Part shown: positions 9,558 through 17,274 of the stretch, one piece after another
Layout of the letters: every line of letters begins with the position of its first letter
How positions within the stretch are numbered: position 1 is the first letter of the stretch
Assembly (NCBI GenBank): GCA_963922335.1
Contig: CAWUIB010000001.1
Span: forward strand, 496,001-560,000
Length of the DNA: 64,000 nucleotides
Source of the DNA: CALBPI01 sp963922335
GTDB taxonomy: Bacteria; Pseudomonadota; Gammaproteobacteria; Steroidobacterales; Woeseiaceae
Direction of reading: 5' to 3'
Notes under the pieces: generated by a model
The model's input: only the letters and a program-made list of their open reading frames with translations
Databases searched by the model: none
What the model was told of the DNA's origin: nothing
Position numbers and translations under genes: made by a program

Positions 9558-10823
9558 TCAGGGCTGAACGTTTGCCTGGGGCAGAGAGATGAGCTCGGCG
9601 GTCTGGATTGGAACCGCTTCGTGTCGCAGCGTTTTGTCCTCGATACCGAGCAGGATCGGTTCGGCATTGTGCCGGTGAATATTTACCTTCGCGTTGTACA
9701 CAAAACGCGTGAGTCCATGCTTATCGTTGATAACGAGCTTGCGGATCGAGAATCGACCGGTTGGCGATCGCTCACCTGTCAGGTAGCACTTGATTGCGGT
9801 AACCCGATCGCCAGAGAGCTCCATGCCTTGAAGGCGACCAAGTGAGCGCTGGGTCTGCTCGACAAACGCAATCGCGTCGGCATGCACATCTTCCATGTCT
9901 CGCCGGGTCTCGAAAGCGCCCACGAGAATCTGACCGGGCATCGCCCTTTCGATCATTCTCGCCAGCTCGATGGTGACGTCACCTACAATATAGTCATGGG
10001 TGGATGGGTTTAGCCCATCTGCCTGATGGAATTCATAGCATCCGCCGACGTGGAACGCAGTGCGCAGCAGCGGCACTGAACGGGCTACCGCTTTGCTGCG
10101 TGCGATGGCGTTATCGGCGAGCACGAGCTGCATAAAATGGTAAAGATTGACGTTGGGCGTGGGTCCTCTGTCTCGATTCCAGATGTAGAAACCGTCACCG
10201 CTGGAAGAGCGTGCAAAGCTGATACCGATCTTTCTATCCAACATCTTGCTATGCGCGGCATTAAGTGAATAGGAAAGGCTGTTGAGCTGTGTCATTTGCT
10301 CAAATGGACTCAGCAGACTGAAACCGACGATATCGAAGAGTGCTACGGCACGATTAGGGCAGTAATTCACTCCGAATCGCTTCACCATTGCCTCGATCAG
10401 CTGCGTCTCTTTTTCGGTCTGCGCGAGTTTGTCCCTCAACTGGATGACCTGAGGCTCAACATCCAGCAGCCGTGCGACTTTATGCAATCGGTCGAGGGAC
10501 AGATTGCAGGGGCCTGATATCAGCTCGGTAATGAAGGATTCCGACGGCCGCCAAGGCAGGTCCCCGCCAGCCGGAGTGGCCGTGTATTCCGCCAGTGCGT
10601 AATGGGGGACAACGAGCAGACAGATGCCCTGTGGGTGGTGCGCCCAGCTGATGATGCTGTTCGCCCCGAGGTTCCATGCGTGTTGGAGGCTGCGCTCGAG
10701 CGCTACGAGGTTGCTTCGCTCACGGACACCGAGTCCGGAGGCCATATCCACCAAAGCATCAAGGTGCTGAGAATTCCCGGCAATCTTGGCAATGGCTGAA
10801 TCTGATAACCGGTCGAGCGGCAT
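9558..10823 (-). CDS. Class III nucleotidyl cyclase-like protein, catalytic residues incomplete
   Basis: A 421-residue soluble protein. Residues 1-150 are mostly helical and match nothing I recognise. Residues about 158-340 resemble a class III adenylate/guanylate cyclase: LFDIVGFS carries one metal-binding aspartate (D164), SGDGFYIW the second (D210), and GDVTIELARMIE-RAMPGQILVG aligns with the usual GDxVNxAAR-PGQILV block. There the transition-state asparagine is replaced (I285) while the arginine (R289) is kept. It may therefore be inactive, slow, or act on another substrate. Residues 340-421 are a unique tail. GAGG lies before the ATG. It precedes the GntR gene on the same strand. Confidence 0.7.
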   Translation of the reverse strand: MPLDRLSDSAIAKIAGNSQHLDALVDMASGLGVRERSNLVALERSLQHAWNLGANSIISWAHHPQGICLLVVPHYALAEYTATPAGGDLPWRPSESFITELISGPCNLSLDRLHKVARLLDVEPQVIQLRDKLAQTEKETQLIEAMVKRFGVNYCPNRAVALFDIVGFSLLSPFEQMTQLNSLSYSLNAAHSKMLDRKIGISFARSSSGDGFYIWNRDRGPTPNVNLYHFMQLVLADNAIARSKAVARSVPLLRTAFHVGGCYEFHQADGLNPSTHDYIVGDVTIELARMIERAMPGQILVGAFETRRDMEDVHADAIAFVEQTQRSLGRLQGMELSGDRVTAIKCYLTGERSPTGRFSIRKLVINDKHGLTRFVYNAKVNIHRHNAEPILLGIEDKTLRHEAVPIQTAELISLPQANVQP

Positions 10824-11012
10824 CGTTACCTCGTCATCCGTTTCTTCCTGATACGGACTGTTGGTGGAAAAGCGCAGCAGGCGCCGGGCCTTACGGGATA
10901 AATTTCCGAAACTGCGATAGCATACGCAGGCTAATCAAGTGCCCGTGTCGATGCAAGAGCGAATGGGTGATTTGGCTGCGAAGACCTGGAAGATGCGAAC
11001 ACCGTCGCGTGT

Positions 11013-11975
11013 ATGAATACTCTCTCTTTAGAAGCAATCGAGGCCACCTTGAAAGCGGTTGGGCCGTTCGTTCGCAGCACGCCGACGGTATCGCTGCCCG
11101 CGGATCTGGTGCCAGGTGCGAGCTCAGTCACTGCCAAGTATGAATTGCTGCAGGTTACGGGCACCTTCAAGGCTCGAGGCGCCATGGCGAATGCCCTCGC
11201 GTTGAGTAAAAATGAGCGCGCGGCAGGGGTGACCGCTGTCAGCGCAGGTAATCATGCGATTGCAACCGCCTTTGCAGCTAGCCGACTGGGGATCGATGCC
11301 AAAGTTGTCATGACGGCCACTGCGCCGACGGTGCGCGTTGAGCGTTGCCGGGCCTATGGCGCCGAGGTGGTTCTTGCGCCAGATGTGCACGCAGCCTTCG
11401 AGATGATGGCCGATCTGGTGGAGACGGAGAGCCGCACAGCGATACATCCGTTTGAGGGCCTAATCACCGCAGCCGGTACCGCCGGTGTGGGCTACGAACT
11501 CATCCGGGACGCAACCGATCTCGACGCGGTGATCGTGCCGGTTGGCGGAGGTGGCCTTGCGGCCGGAGTGGCTGCGGCGGTCAAATTGCTCGCGCCAGCT
11601 TGCAAGGTATATGGCGTTGAGCCGGAAGGGGCGGACTCCATGAGCCGCAGTCTCGCCGCAGGCTCTGCTCAGCATTTGGCGCGCGTTGACACGGTCGCAG
11701 ACAGTCTTGGCGCCCCGATGGCTATGCCGATCAGTTTTGCGCTCTGCCAACAATATCTCGATGACGTCGTCCGTGTTTCGGACGCCGAGCTAGTCGAGGC
11801 AATGCGGGTCCAGCATCAGCACCTGGGGCTGGCGGTCGAACCGGCTTGCGCAGCCACCCTGGCTGCAGCCACTGGTCCACTGGCGAAACGATTATCCGGC
11901 AAGCGGGTCGGGCTAGTTTTTTGTGGCAGCAACATAGACCCGGCTAGCTGGTTTCGACTCGTCGAGGCGCACTGA
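11013..11975 (+). CDS. Threonine/serine dehydratase-like PLP enzyme
   Basis: A 320-residue fold-type II PLP enzyme of the threonine ammonia-lyase/serine racemase group. The PLP lysine is K53 in GTFKARGA, SAGNHA is the substrate/PLP-ring loop, and PVGGGGLAAG near 175 holds the phosphate. There is no C-terminal ACT domain, so it is a short TdcB-like form rather than allosteric IlvA. It heads a run of six near-overlapping genes that includes ilvD, so supply of 2-oxobutanoate to isoleucine synthesis is plausible. Serine racemase or hydroxyaspartate dehydratase activity cannot be excluded from sequence alone. Confidence 0.82.
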   Translation: MNTLSLEAIEATLKAVGPFVRSTPTVSLPADLVPGASSVTAKYELLQVTGTFKARGAMANALALSKNERAAGVTAVSAGNHAIATAFAASRLGIDAKVVMTATAPTVRVERCRAYGAEVVLAPDVHAAFEMMADLVETESRTAIHPFEGLITAAGTAGVGYELIRDATDLDAVIVPVGGGGLAAGVAAAVKLLAPACKVYGVEPEGADSMSRSLAAGSAQHLARVDTVADSLGAPMAMPISFALCQQYLDDVVRVSDAELVEAMRVQHQHLGLAVEPACAATLAAATGPLAKRLSGKRVGLVFCGSNIDPASWFRLVEAH

Positions 11976-11976
11976 A

Positions 11977-13374
11977 GTGGTTCCCATATTGGAAACACTA
12001 AGGGGGATCGTTGGGCCTCGGCATGTCCTTGAGAGCCCCGAGCAAAAGGCGCCATACCTCAAGGAATGGCGGGGTCGGTATCCATCGGCAGCTATCGCTG
12101 TGGTGAGACCGTCCGGCACGTCTGAAGTCAGTAGCGTCGTTAGTGCGTGCGTCGAGGCGCGAGTCGGTATGGTACCGATCGGTGGCAATACGGGACTCGT
12201 TGGCGGCGCCGTCAGCACGGATGCGCAGGTGCTCATCTCGTTAGAGCGCATGTGCCACATACGCCAACTCGATGCGCTTGGCGCTACGATCTCCGTAGAT
12301 GCCGGCTGTGTATTGGCCGAAGCGCAGCAGGCCGCTGCAGATGCGGGCTTGTTGCTGCCCCTCAGTCTGTCCGCGGAGGGTAGTTGCCAGATCGGTGGCA
12401 ACGTCTCAACCGGTGCCGGCGGTTTGAACGTTGTTCGCTACGGAACGGTGCGAGACCAGGTGCTGGGTGTCGAGGTGGTCCTTCCGGATGGAAGTGTTCT
12501 TAACGAGATGCGCGCACTCAGGAAGAATACTGCGGGTTACGATCTCAAGCAGTGGTTTATCGGCGCTGAGGGCACGCTGGGCATCGTCACGGGAGTGGTG
12601 CTTCGGCTTTTCCCTGCGCCTGCGCAGAGACAAACCGTTTGGCTTAGCGTAGCCGATACAAGCGCCGTCCTTGACGTATTTGGACGGATCAGGGGCGCGT
12701 TCGGCAGCCTGATGACGGCGTTCGAGTTCATGACTACCGACACGGTCGACCTAATCGGGCGTTATCTGGATGCATCGCCGCCGGCTACGTTGAGTGCTCA
12801 GGGGGCACACGTTTTGCTCGAGCTGCATGGCGGCGAGCTCGAGTTGAGTGCAGATGCAGTCTTCGAGTTCTTGTCCGTTCTCGAACAGGAAGGTCTGTGT
12901 CTCGAGAGCGTCGTGGCGACGAATGAAAGCCAACGCGAATCGTTCTGGCGCTGGCGACACAACGCTTCTGCTGCCCAAAGACTCGCGGGCGTGTGCATCA
13001 AGCACGATATCGGTTTGCCGCTGCCATCGATTCCCGGCTTTCTGAATGAGATTCAGACGCCGCTTCAGGCGCTGGCGCTAGGTAGCGTGATCGTGGCTTT
13101 CGGTCATATTGGAGACGGCAATCTCCACTTCACGGTAGCGCAGCCACCCGAGATGACTGCCAATGATTTTGAGGCGCTGCGCGAGCCCATTTCGTCGAAA
13201 GTTCATGAGGCTGTTTTGGCTGCTGGCGGCACGGTCAGCGCCGAGCACGGAGTGGGTCTCGCGAAACGTAAAATCTTGGAGACGCAGGTCGGCCCGGTGG
13301 CCATTGAGCTCATGAGATCGCTCAAACGAACTCTTGATCCGGAAGGATTGATGAACCCCGGGAAAGTGCTGTGA
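11977..13374 (+). CDS. FAD-linked 2-hydroxyacid dehydrogenase (GlcD/D2HGDH family)
   Basis: A 465-residue VAO-type flavoprotein. The FAD-binding PCMH domain spans about 35-215, with PIGGNTGLVGGA and IGGNVSTGAGGLN as flavin-contact loops. The C-terminal cap carries HIGDGNLHF and EHGVGLAKRKI, typical of D-lactate, D-2-hydroxyglutarate and glycolate dehydrogenases. The D-2-hydroxyglutarate type is favoured by overall pattern, which would fit recycling of the by-product made by SerA. The GTG start lies one base after the preceding stop. Its own stop overlaps the kinase gene start by four bases. Exact substrate uncertain. Confidence 0.82.
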   Translation: MVPILETLRGIVGPRHVLESPEQKAPYLKEWRGRYPSAAIAVVRPSGTSEVSSVVSACVEARVGMVPIGGNTGLVGGAVSTDAQVLISLERMCHIRQLDALGATISVDAGCVLAEAQQAAADAGLLLPLSLSAEGSCQIGGNVSTGAGGLNVVRYGTVRDQVLGVEVVLPDGSVLNEMRALRKNTAGYDLKQWFIGAEGTLGIVTGVVLRLFPAPAQRQTVWLSVADTSAVLDVFGRIRGAFGSLMTAFEFMTTDTVDLIGRYLDASPPATLSAQGAHVLLELHGGELELSADAVFEFLSVLEQEGLCLESVVATNESQRESFWRWRHNASAAQRLAGVCIKHDIGLPLPSIPGFLNEIQTPLQALALGSVIVAFGHIGDGNLHFTVAQPPEMTANDFEALREPISSKVHEAVLAAGGTVSAEHGVGLAKRKILETQVGPVAIELMRSLKRTLDPEGLMNPGKVL

Positions 13375-15596
13375 ACGATCGTCAATTCGGCATAGGCGAA
13401 CCTCCGCAAAGCGTGTTGCTCGCGATCGAACAGCTGATCAGCGGCGAGCGCAGTATTGGCGAATTCAGAGATGAACTGCTGAACGTGCTCTACGACAACC
13501 CGGGCACATCGGCGGCGCTAAGCACGATGGTGAACGACTACTCCCGTCGCGGTTTGATTCCAGAACCGATACAGCGCCTGCTGCTGCGCGATATCGACAA
13601 GATCACGAATGAAGAACACCCAACCACGCCAACGGAGTTCACTTACGAGGAACACCACACTTCAGATCTCGAGTTGAACAGAACGGACGCCGAGTTTCTC
13701 GCTGATGAAGAAGCGAATGACCTATCGGCAGACGAAGCGGACGAACCGTCCTTACCTGCGATTGAGGAGGCAGTCACCGCAGACACCTTGGATATTGGCA
13801 CGCTGCTTCGAGGCAGGTTCGAAATCGTTGGTCGCGCGACCGGTGGCAGCATGGGTGTGGTCTACAAGGCAATCGACCGTCGCTTGGCCGAAGCCGAAGG
13901 AGGGCAACCGTTCGTTGCGATCAAGGTGCTGGCACCGGAATATGCCGGACATGCTACGGCAATGCGTGCGCTTCAGCAGGAAGCGGCCAAAGGTCGTTAC
14001 CTGAACCATCCCTCCATTGTTCGTTTTCTGGATCTTGATCGGACAGGGGAAATTGTCTACCTCGTGATGGAATGGCTTGAGGGTCGCGCGTTGAGCGAAG
14101 TCCTGACTGAGCGCCCAGGCGAAGCGCTGCCGCAATCTCAAGCGATTCAAATAGTCGAGGAAGTCGGCAAGGCGCTGGATTATGCGCATCAAATGGGCGT
14201 CACCCATGCAGACGTTAAACCGGGCAACATCATGTTGCTGGCCGACGGGTCGGTGAAGTTGCTCGACTTTGGGATTGCACGTGCGAGGGGTGGCCATGCG
14301 CCACCAACGCTGGTTACTGATGATGCGTTCATTCGAGCTGCAACTCCGGCGTACGCGAGTCCGGCGGTCCTTGAAGGCAAGCCGCCGCGACCGGTCGATG
14401 ATGTGTTCTCGCTTGCCTGTCTGGCTTATCGATTACTGAGCGGTTATCGGGTGTTTAGAAACAAGACCGCCCTTGAAGCTCGCAACGAAGGCCGGGAGGC
14501 CGCACGCTACACCGGTTCGGAGTCACGGATCTGGAAAGCGTTGAACCGGGCACTAGCTCTGGATGAGAACGATCGTACGCCGTCGATTTCACAGTTCCTG
14601 CAGGACTTGAAACTCAATCAAGCCGGGAGCCAGCGCGCAAAGTTTTGGAAGTGGACCGCATTCGCGGCGGTGAGTCTTTCCGTACTGGCGGCGGTCGCGA
14701 TTTACGTGCCGAGGATCGCGGTGACGGTGGAGCCTGTGCTGCCGGAAGTCGCGGTCTCTGAAGTCACGGACACAGCACCCACGACTGAGATTGAACAAAA
14801 CGGGGTGCCAGTGCCTGTGATCGAATTCACGGTCGAGTCGGCAGAATTTGTCGAGTCGGCGGCGGTGCCGACAGCGCTCGATCTCGAAATTGGTGGTGAA
14901 GCTACGGCGATCCCCGAAGCTGAGATTGTCTTGTCTGAGGGCGCCGGGGAGCAGGCAATCCGTCTGTATCTTGCTGACGGATTGCAAGAAGATGTACTTG
15001 GCATCGCATGGCGTCTTGGCGAAGAGCCGTCGCGGCGAGCAACCCGAAGAGCCTTGCGCTTGAAAATGGTACCTGACACGTCGGCTCGTGAGTCCGAGAC
15101 CACGCTGCTCATGGTTGAGCATCTGGACGATGCGCTTTTGCAGCCGGAATTGGTGGCAGCGGTCGAGGTCCAGCACGCTTTAACGAAAGAGGCTTTGGCC
15201 CGGATATCGTTGCGTCTTGAAGACGACGAGATGAGGCGCATGCAAGATCAATTGCCGCCCGACACGTTGTCATTTAGTCGCGATATCGTTGAGGTCTTCG
15301 AATCCGATGGCGCAGTGGCGCTAACGCTCTGGAGACTGAATGCCACCGACACACCGATGTCCGCCGAGCTGAGTATCGACCCTCTTGGTGCGGTGCCTGA
15401 CGAAGACTACGTCGCGCCGGATCAAATACGACTGGAGTTCGGTGCCGGCGAAATCGCGGAAACGGTGGTGATCCCTCTGGTTTCGGATTCACTCCGAGAG
15501 TCGACGGAATTGTTGTCAGTACGGCACAATCAGGCGGGCAATAATCAAGTCGCACAGGGGTCAGTTACGGTGCGTATACTCGACGACGATGAGTAA
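13371..15596 (+). CDS. Membrane Ser/Thr protein kinase with Calx-beta-like C-terminus
   Basis: A 741-residue Hanks-type kinase. Residues 1-145 are acidic and unassigned. The kinase domain (about 148-420) has the glycine loop ATGGSMGVVYKA, lysine K185 in VAIK, catalytic H279-A-D281 with K283, DFG at D299 and an activation segment ending in TPAYASPA. The HRD arginine is alanine, making it a non-RD kinase. One membrane helix lies at about 428-448. The outside part ends in a Calx-beta-like repeat (FESDGAVALTLWRLN ... DEDYVAPDQIRLEFGAGE ... VTVRILDDDE), with a more degenerate repeat before it. The GTG start overlaps the previous gene, and the stop overlaps ilvD by 8 bases, so expression is coupled to amino-acid genes. 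Confidence 0.88.
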   Translation: MNDRQFGIGEPPQSVLLAIEQLISGERSIGEFRDELLNVLYDNPGTSAALSTMVNDYSRRGLIPEPIQRLLLRDIDKITNEEHPTTPTEFTYEEHHTSDLELNRTDAEFLADEEANDLSADEADEPSLPAIEEAVTADTLDIGTLLRGRFEIVGRATGGSMGVVYKAIDRRLAEAEGGQPFVAIKVLAPEYAGHATAMRALQQEAAKGRYLNHPSIVRFLDLDRTGEIVYLVMEWLEGRALSEVLTERPGEALPQSQAIQIVEEVGKALDYAHQMGVTHADVKPGNIMLLADGSVKLLDFGIARARGGHAPPTLVTDDAFIRAATPAYASPAVLEGKPPRPVDDVFSLACLAYRLLSGYRVFRNKTALEARNEGREAARYTGSESRIWKALNRALALDENDRTPSISQFLQDLKLNQAGSQRAKFWKWTAFAAVSLSVLAAVAIYVPRIAVTVEPVLPEVAVSEVTDTAPTTEIEQNGVPVPVIEFTVESAEFVESAAVPTALDLEIGGEATAIPEAEIVLSEGAGEQAIRLYLADGLQEDVLGIAWRLGEEPSRRATRRALRLKMVPDTSARESETTLLMVEHLDDALLQPELVAAVEVQHALTKEALARISLRLEDDEMRRMQDQLPPDTLSFSRDIVEVFESDGAVALTLWRLNATDTPMSAELSIDPLGAVPDEDYVAPDQIRLEFGAGEIAETVVIPLVSDSLRESTELLSVRHNQAGNNQVAQGSVTVRILDDDE

Positions 15597-17274
15597 CAAC
15601 GACAACAAACGCAAGCACTCCCGGGTCATTGTCGATGGTGTCGCACAGGCGCCCAGTCGAGCAATGCTGAGGGCGGTTGGTTTTTCCGATTCGGACTTCA
15701 AGATTCCGCAGGTAGGGATTGCTTCAACCTGGAGCATGGTGACGCCATGCAATATGCACATTGACGATCTCGCTGATCACTCAGCGCGCGGTGCAGCCGA
15801 AGCCAATGGCAAACCCGTCCAGTTCAATACGATCAGTGTGTCGGATGGGATCTCGATGGGGACACCTGGAATGCGCTATTCGTTGGTGTCACGAGAGATC
15901 ATCGCGGACTCCATCGAAGCGGTCTGCACAGCCCAGGGTTTCGACGGTCTGGTGACCATCGGAGGCTGCGACAAGAATATGCCGGGCTGCGTCATCGCGA
16001 TGGCACGCCTGAATCGTCCGTCCGTATTCGTCTACGGTGGCACGATCCAACCGGGTCCAGAGGATCGAGACATCGTGTCCGTCTTTGAAGCCGTTGGAAA
16101 GCACTCTAGCGGTGAAATCGACGATGCGGGGCTCGCGGAGGTCGAGAAGACAGCGATACCCGGTCCGGGTGCCTGCGGCGGAATGTACACGGCCAACACA
16201 ATGGCTTCGGCCATCGAAGCGCTGGGGATGAGCTTGCCGGGCAGCTCGGCGCAGGAAGCGGTATCAACGGATAAACGAGAGGACGCGGCAAGGGCGGGGG
16301 CCGCGGTGGTGCGGCTTATCGAACGTGATCTCAAACCCAGCGATATCATGACGCGTGAGGCGTTTGAAAACGCGATCACTATGGTTATTGCCCTGGGCGG
16401 ATCAACCAACGCGGTGCTTCATCTGCTGGCAATGGCGCATGCGATTGGGGTGCCGTTGTCGCTCGATGACTTCACGCGTATCGGCCAACGAGTTCCTGTT
16501 CTCGCCGATCTCAAACCCAGCGGAAAGTATTCCATGTCAGCACTGGTTGCGATCGGGGGTATCCGGCCGCTAATGAAGACGCTTCTGGATGCCGGACTGC
16601 TGCACGGTGGGTGTGTCACCGTCACCGGCAAGACGCTCGCCGAGGACTTGAGCGAGGTTCCACCATACCCCGATGGTCAACGCATCATTCAACCGCTGGA
16701 TGCGCCAATAAAGAAAGACAGTCACCTTGTTGTTCTTTACGGCAACGTGGCACCGGACGGGGCAATTGCAAAAATCACGGGCAAAGAGGGTGAGTCCTTC
16801 ACTGGTCGTGCGCGAGTGTTCGGCGGAGAAGAACCAGCTTTGCAGGCCATTCTCGACGGAGAGATCGTCGAAGGCGACGTCATCGTTATTCGTTATGAGG
16901 GCCCCAAAGGCGGCCCCGGTATGCGTGAAATGTTGAGCCCGACCAGTGCGATCATGGGTCGCGGGCTCGGCGACAAAGTCGCTTTGATCACTGATGGAAG
17001 ATTTTCAGGTGGCAGTCATGGCTTTGTTGTGGGCCACGTGTCGCCAGAGGCAGCGGTCGGCGGCCCGCTCGCATTGCTCGAGGAGGGCGATGAGCTACGG
17101 ATTGATGCGGTCAACAAGCGCATCGACGTCGCAGTGTCGGACGACACGCTCGACCAACGGCGTGCCGAGTGGGTGGCGCCGCCGCCGGCGGCGACCCGTG
17201 GCGCATTGGCGAAATATGCGGCCTATGTCACTTCCGCTTCACGCGGAGCTGTGACGGACGCCTTCGAAGACTGA
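15589..17274 (+). CDS. ilvD: Dihydroxy-acid dehydratase
   Basis: Iron-sulfur dehydratase of valine and isoleucine synthesis; it converts 2,3-dihydroxy-acids to 2-oxo acids. Cysteine ligands are in PCNMH (about residue 53) and GGCDKNMPGC (about 125-134), with PGPGACGGMYTANTM in the central region. At 561 residues it is of the shorter ([2Fe-2S]-type) clade rather than the 616-residue E. coli form. It overlaps the kinase gene by 8 bases and shares a TGATG junction with lysAC. Placement with a dehydratase and lysAC suggests one amino-acid operon. Confidence 0.96.
   Translation: MSNNDNKRKHSRVIVDGVAQAPSRAMLRAVGFSDSDFKIPQVGIASTWSMVTPCNMHIDDLADHSARGAAEANGKPVQFNTISVSDGISMGTPGMRYSLVSREIIADSIEAVCTAQGFDGLVTIGGCDKNMPGCVIAMARLNRPSVFVYGGTIQPGPEDRDIVSVFEAVGKHSSGEIDDAGLAEVEKTAIPGPGACGGMYTANTMASAIEALGMSLPGSSAQEAVSTDKREDAARAGAAVVRLIERDLKPSDIMTREAFENAITMVIALGGSTNAVLHLLAMAHAIGVPLSLDDFTRIGQRVPVLADLKPSGKYSMSALVAIGGIRPLMKTLLDAGLLHGGCVTVTGKTLAEDLSEVPPYPDGQRIIQPLDAPIKKDSHLVVLYGNVAPDGAIAKITGKEGESFTGRARVFGGEEPALQAILDGEIVEGDVIVIRYEGPKGGPGMREMLSPTSAIMGRGLGDKVALITDGRFSGGSHGFVVGHVSPEAAVGGPLALLEEGDELRIDAVNKRIDVAVSDDTLDQRRAEWVAPPPAATRGALAKYAAYVTSASRGAVTDAFED

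Noticed and set aside
9381..9845. Plus-strand 154-codon ORF across the GntR/cyclase gap
   Set aside because: It is antisense to two well-supported genes and shows no family features.
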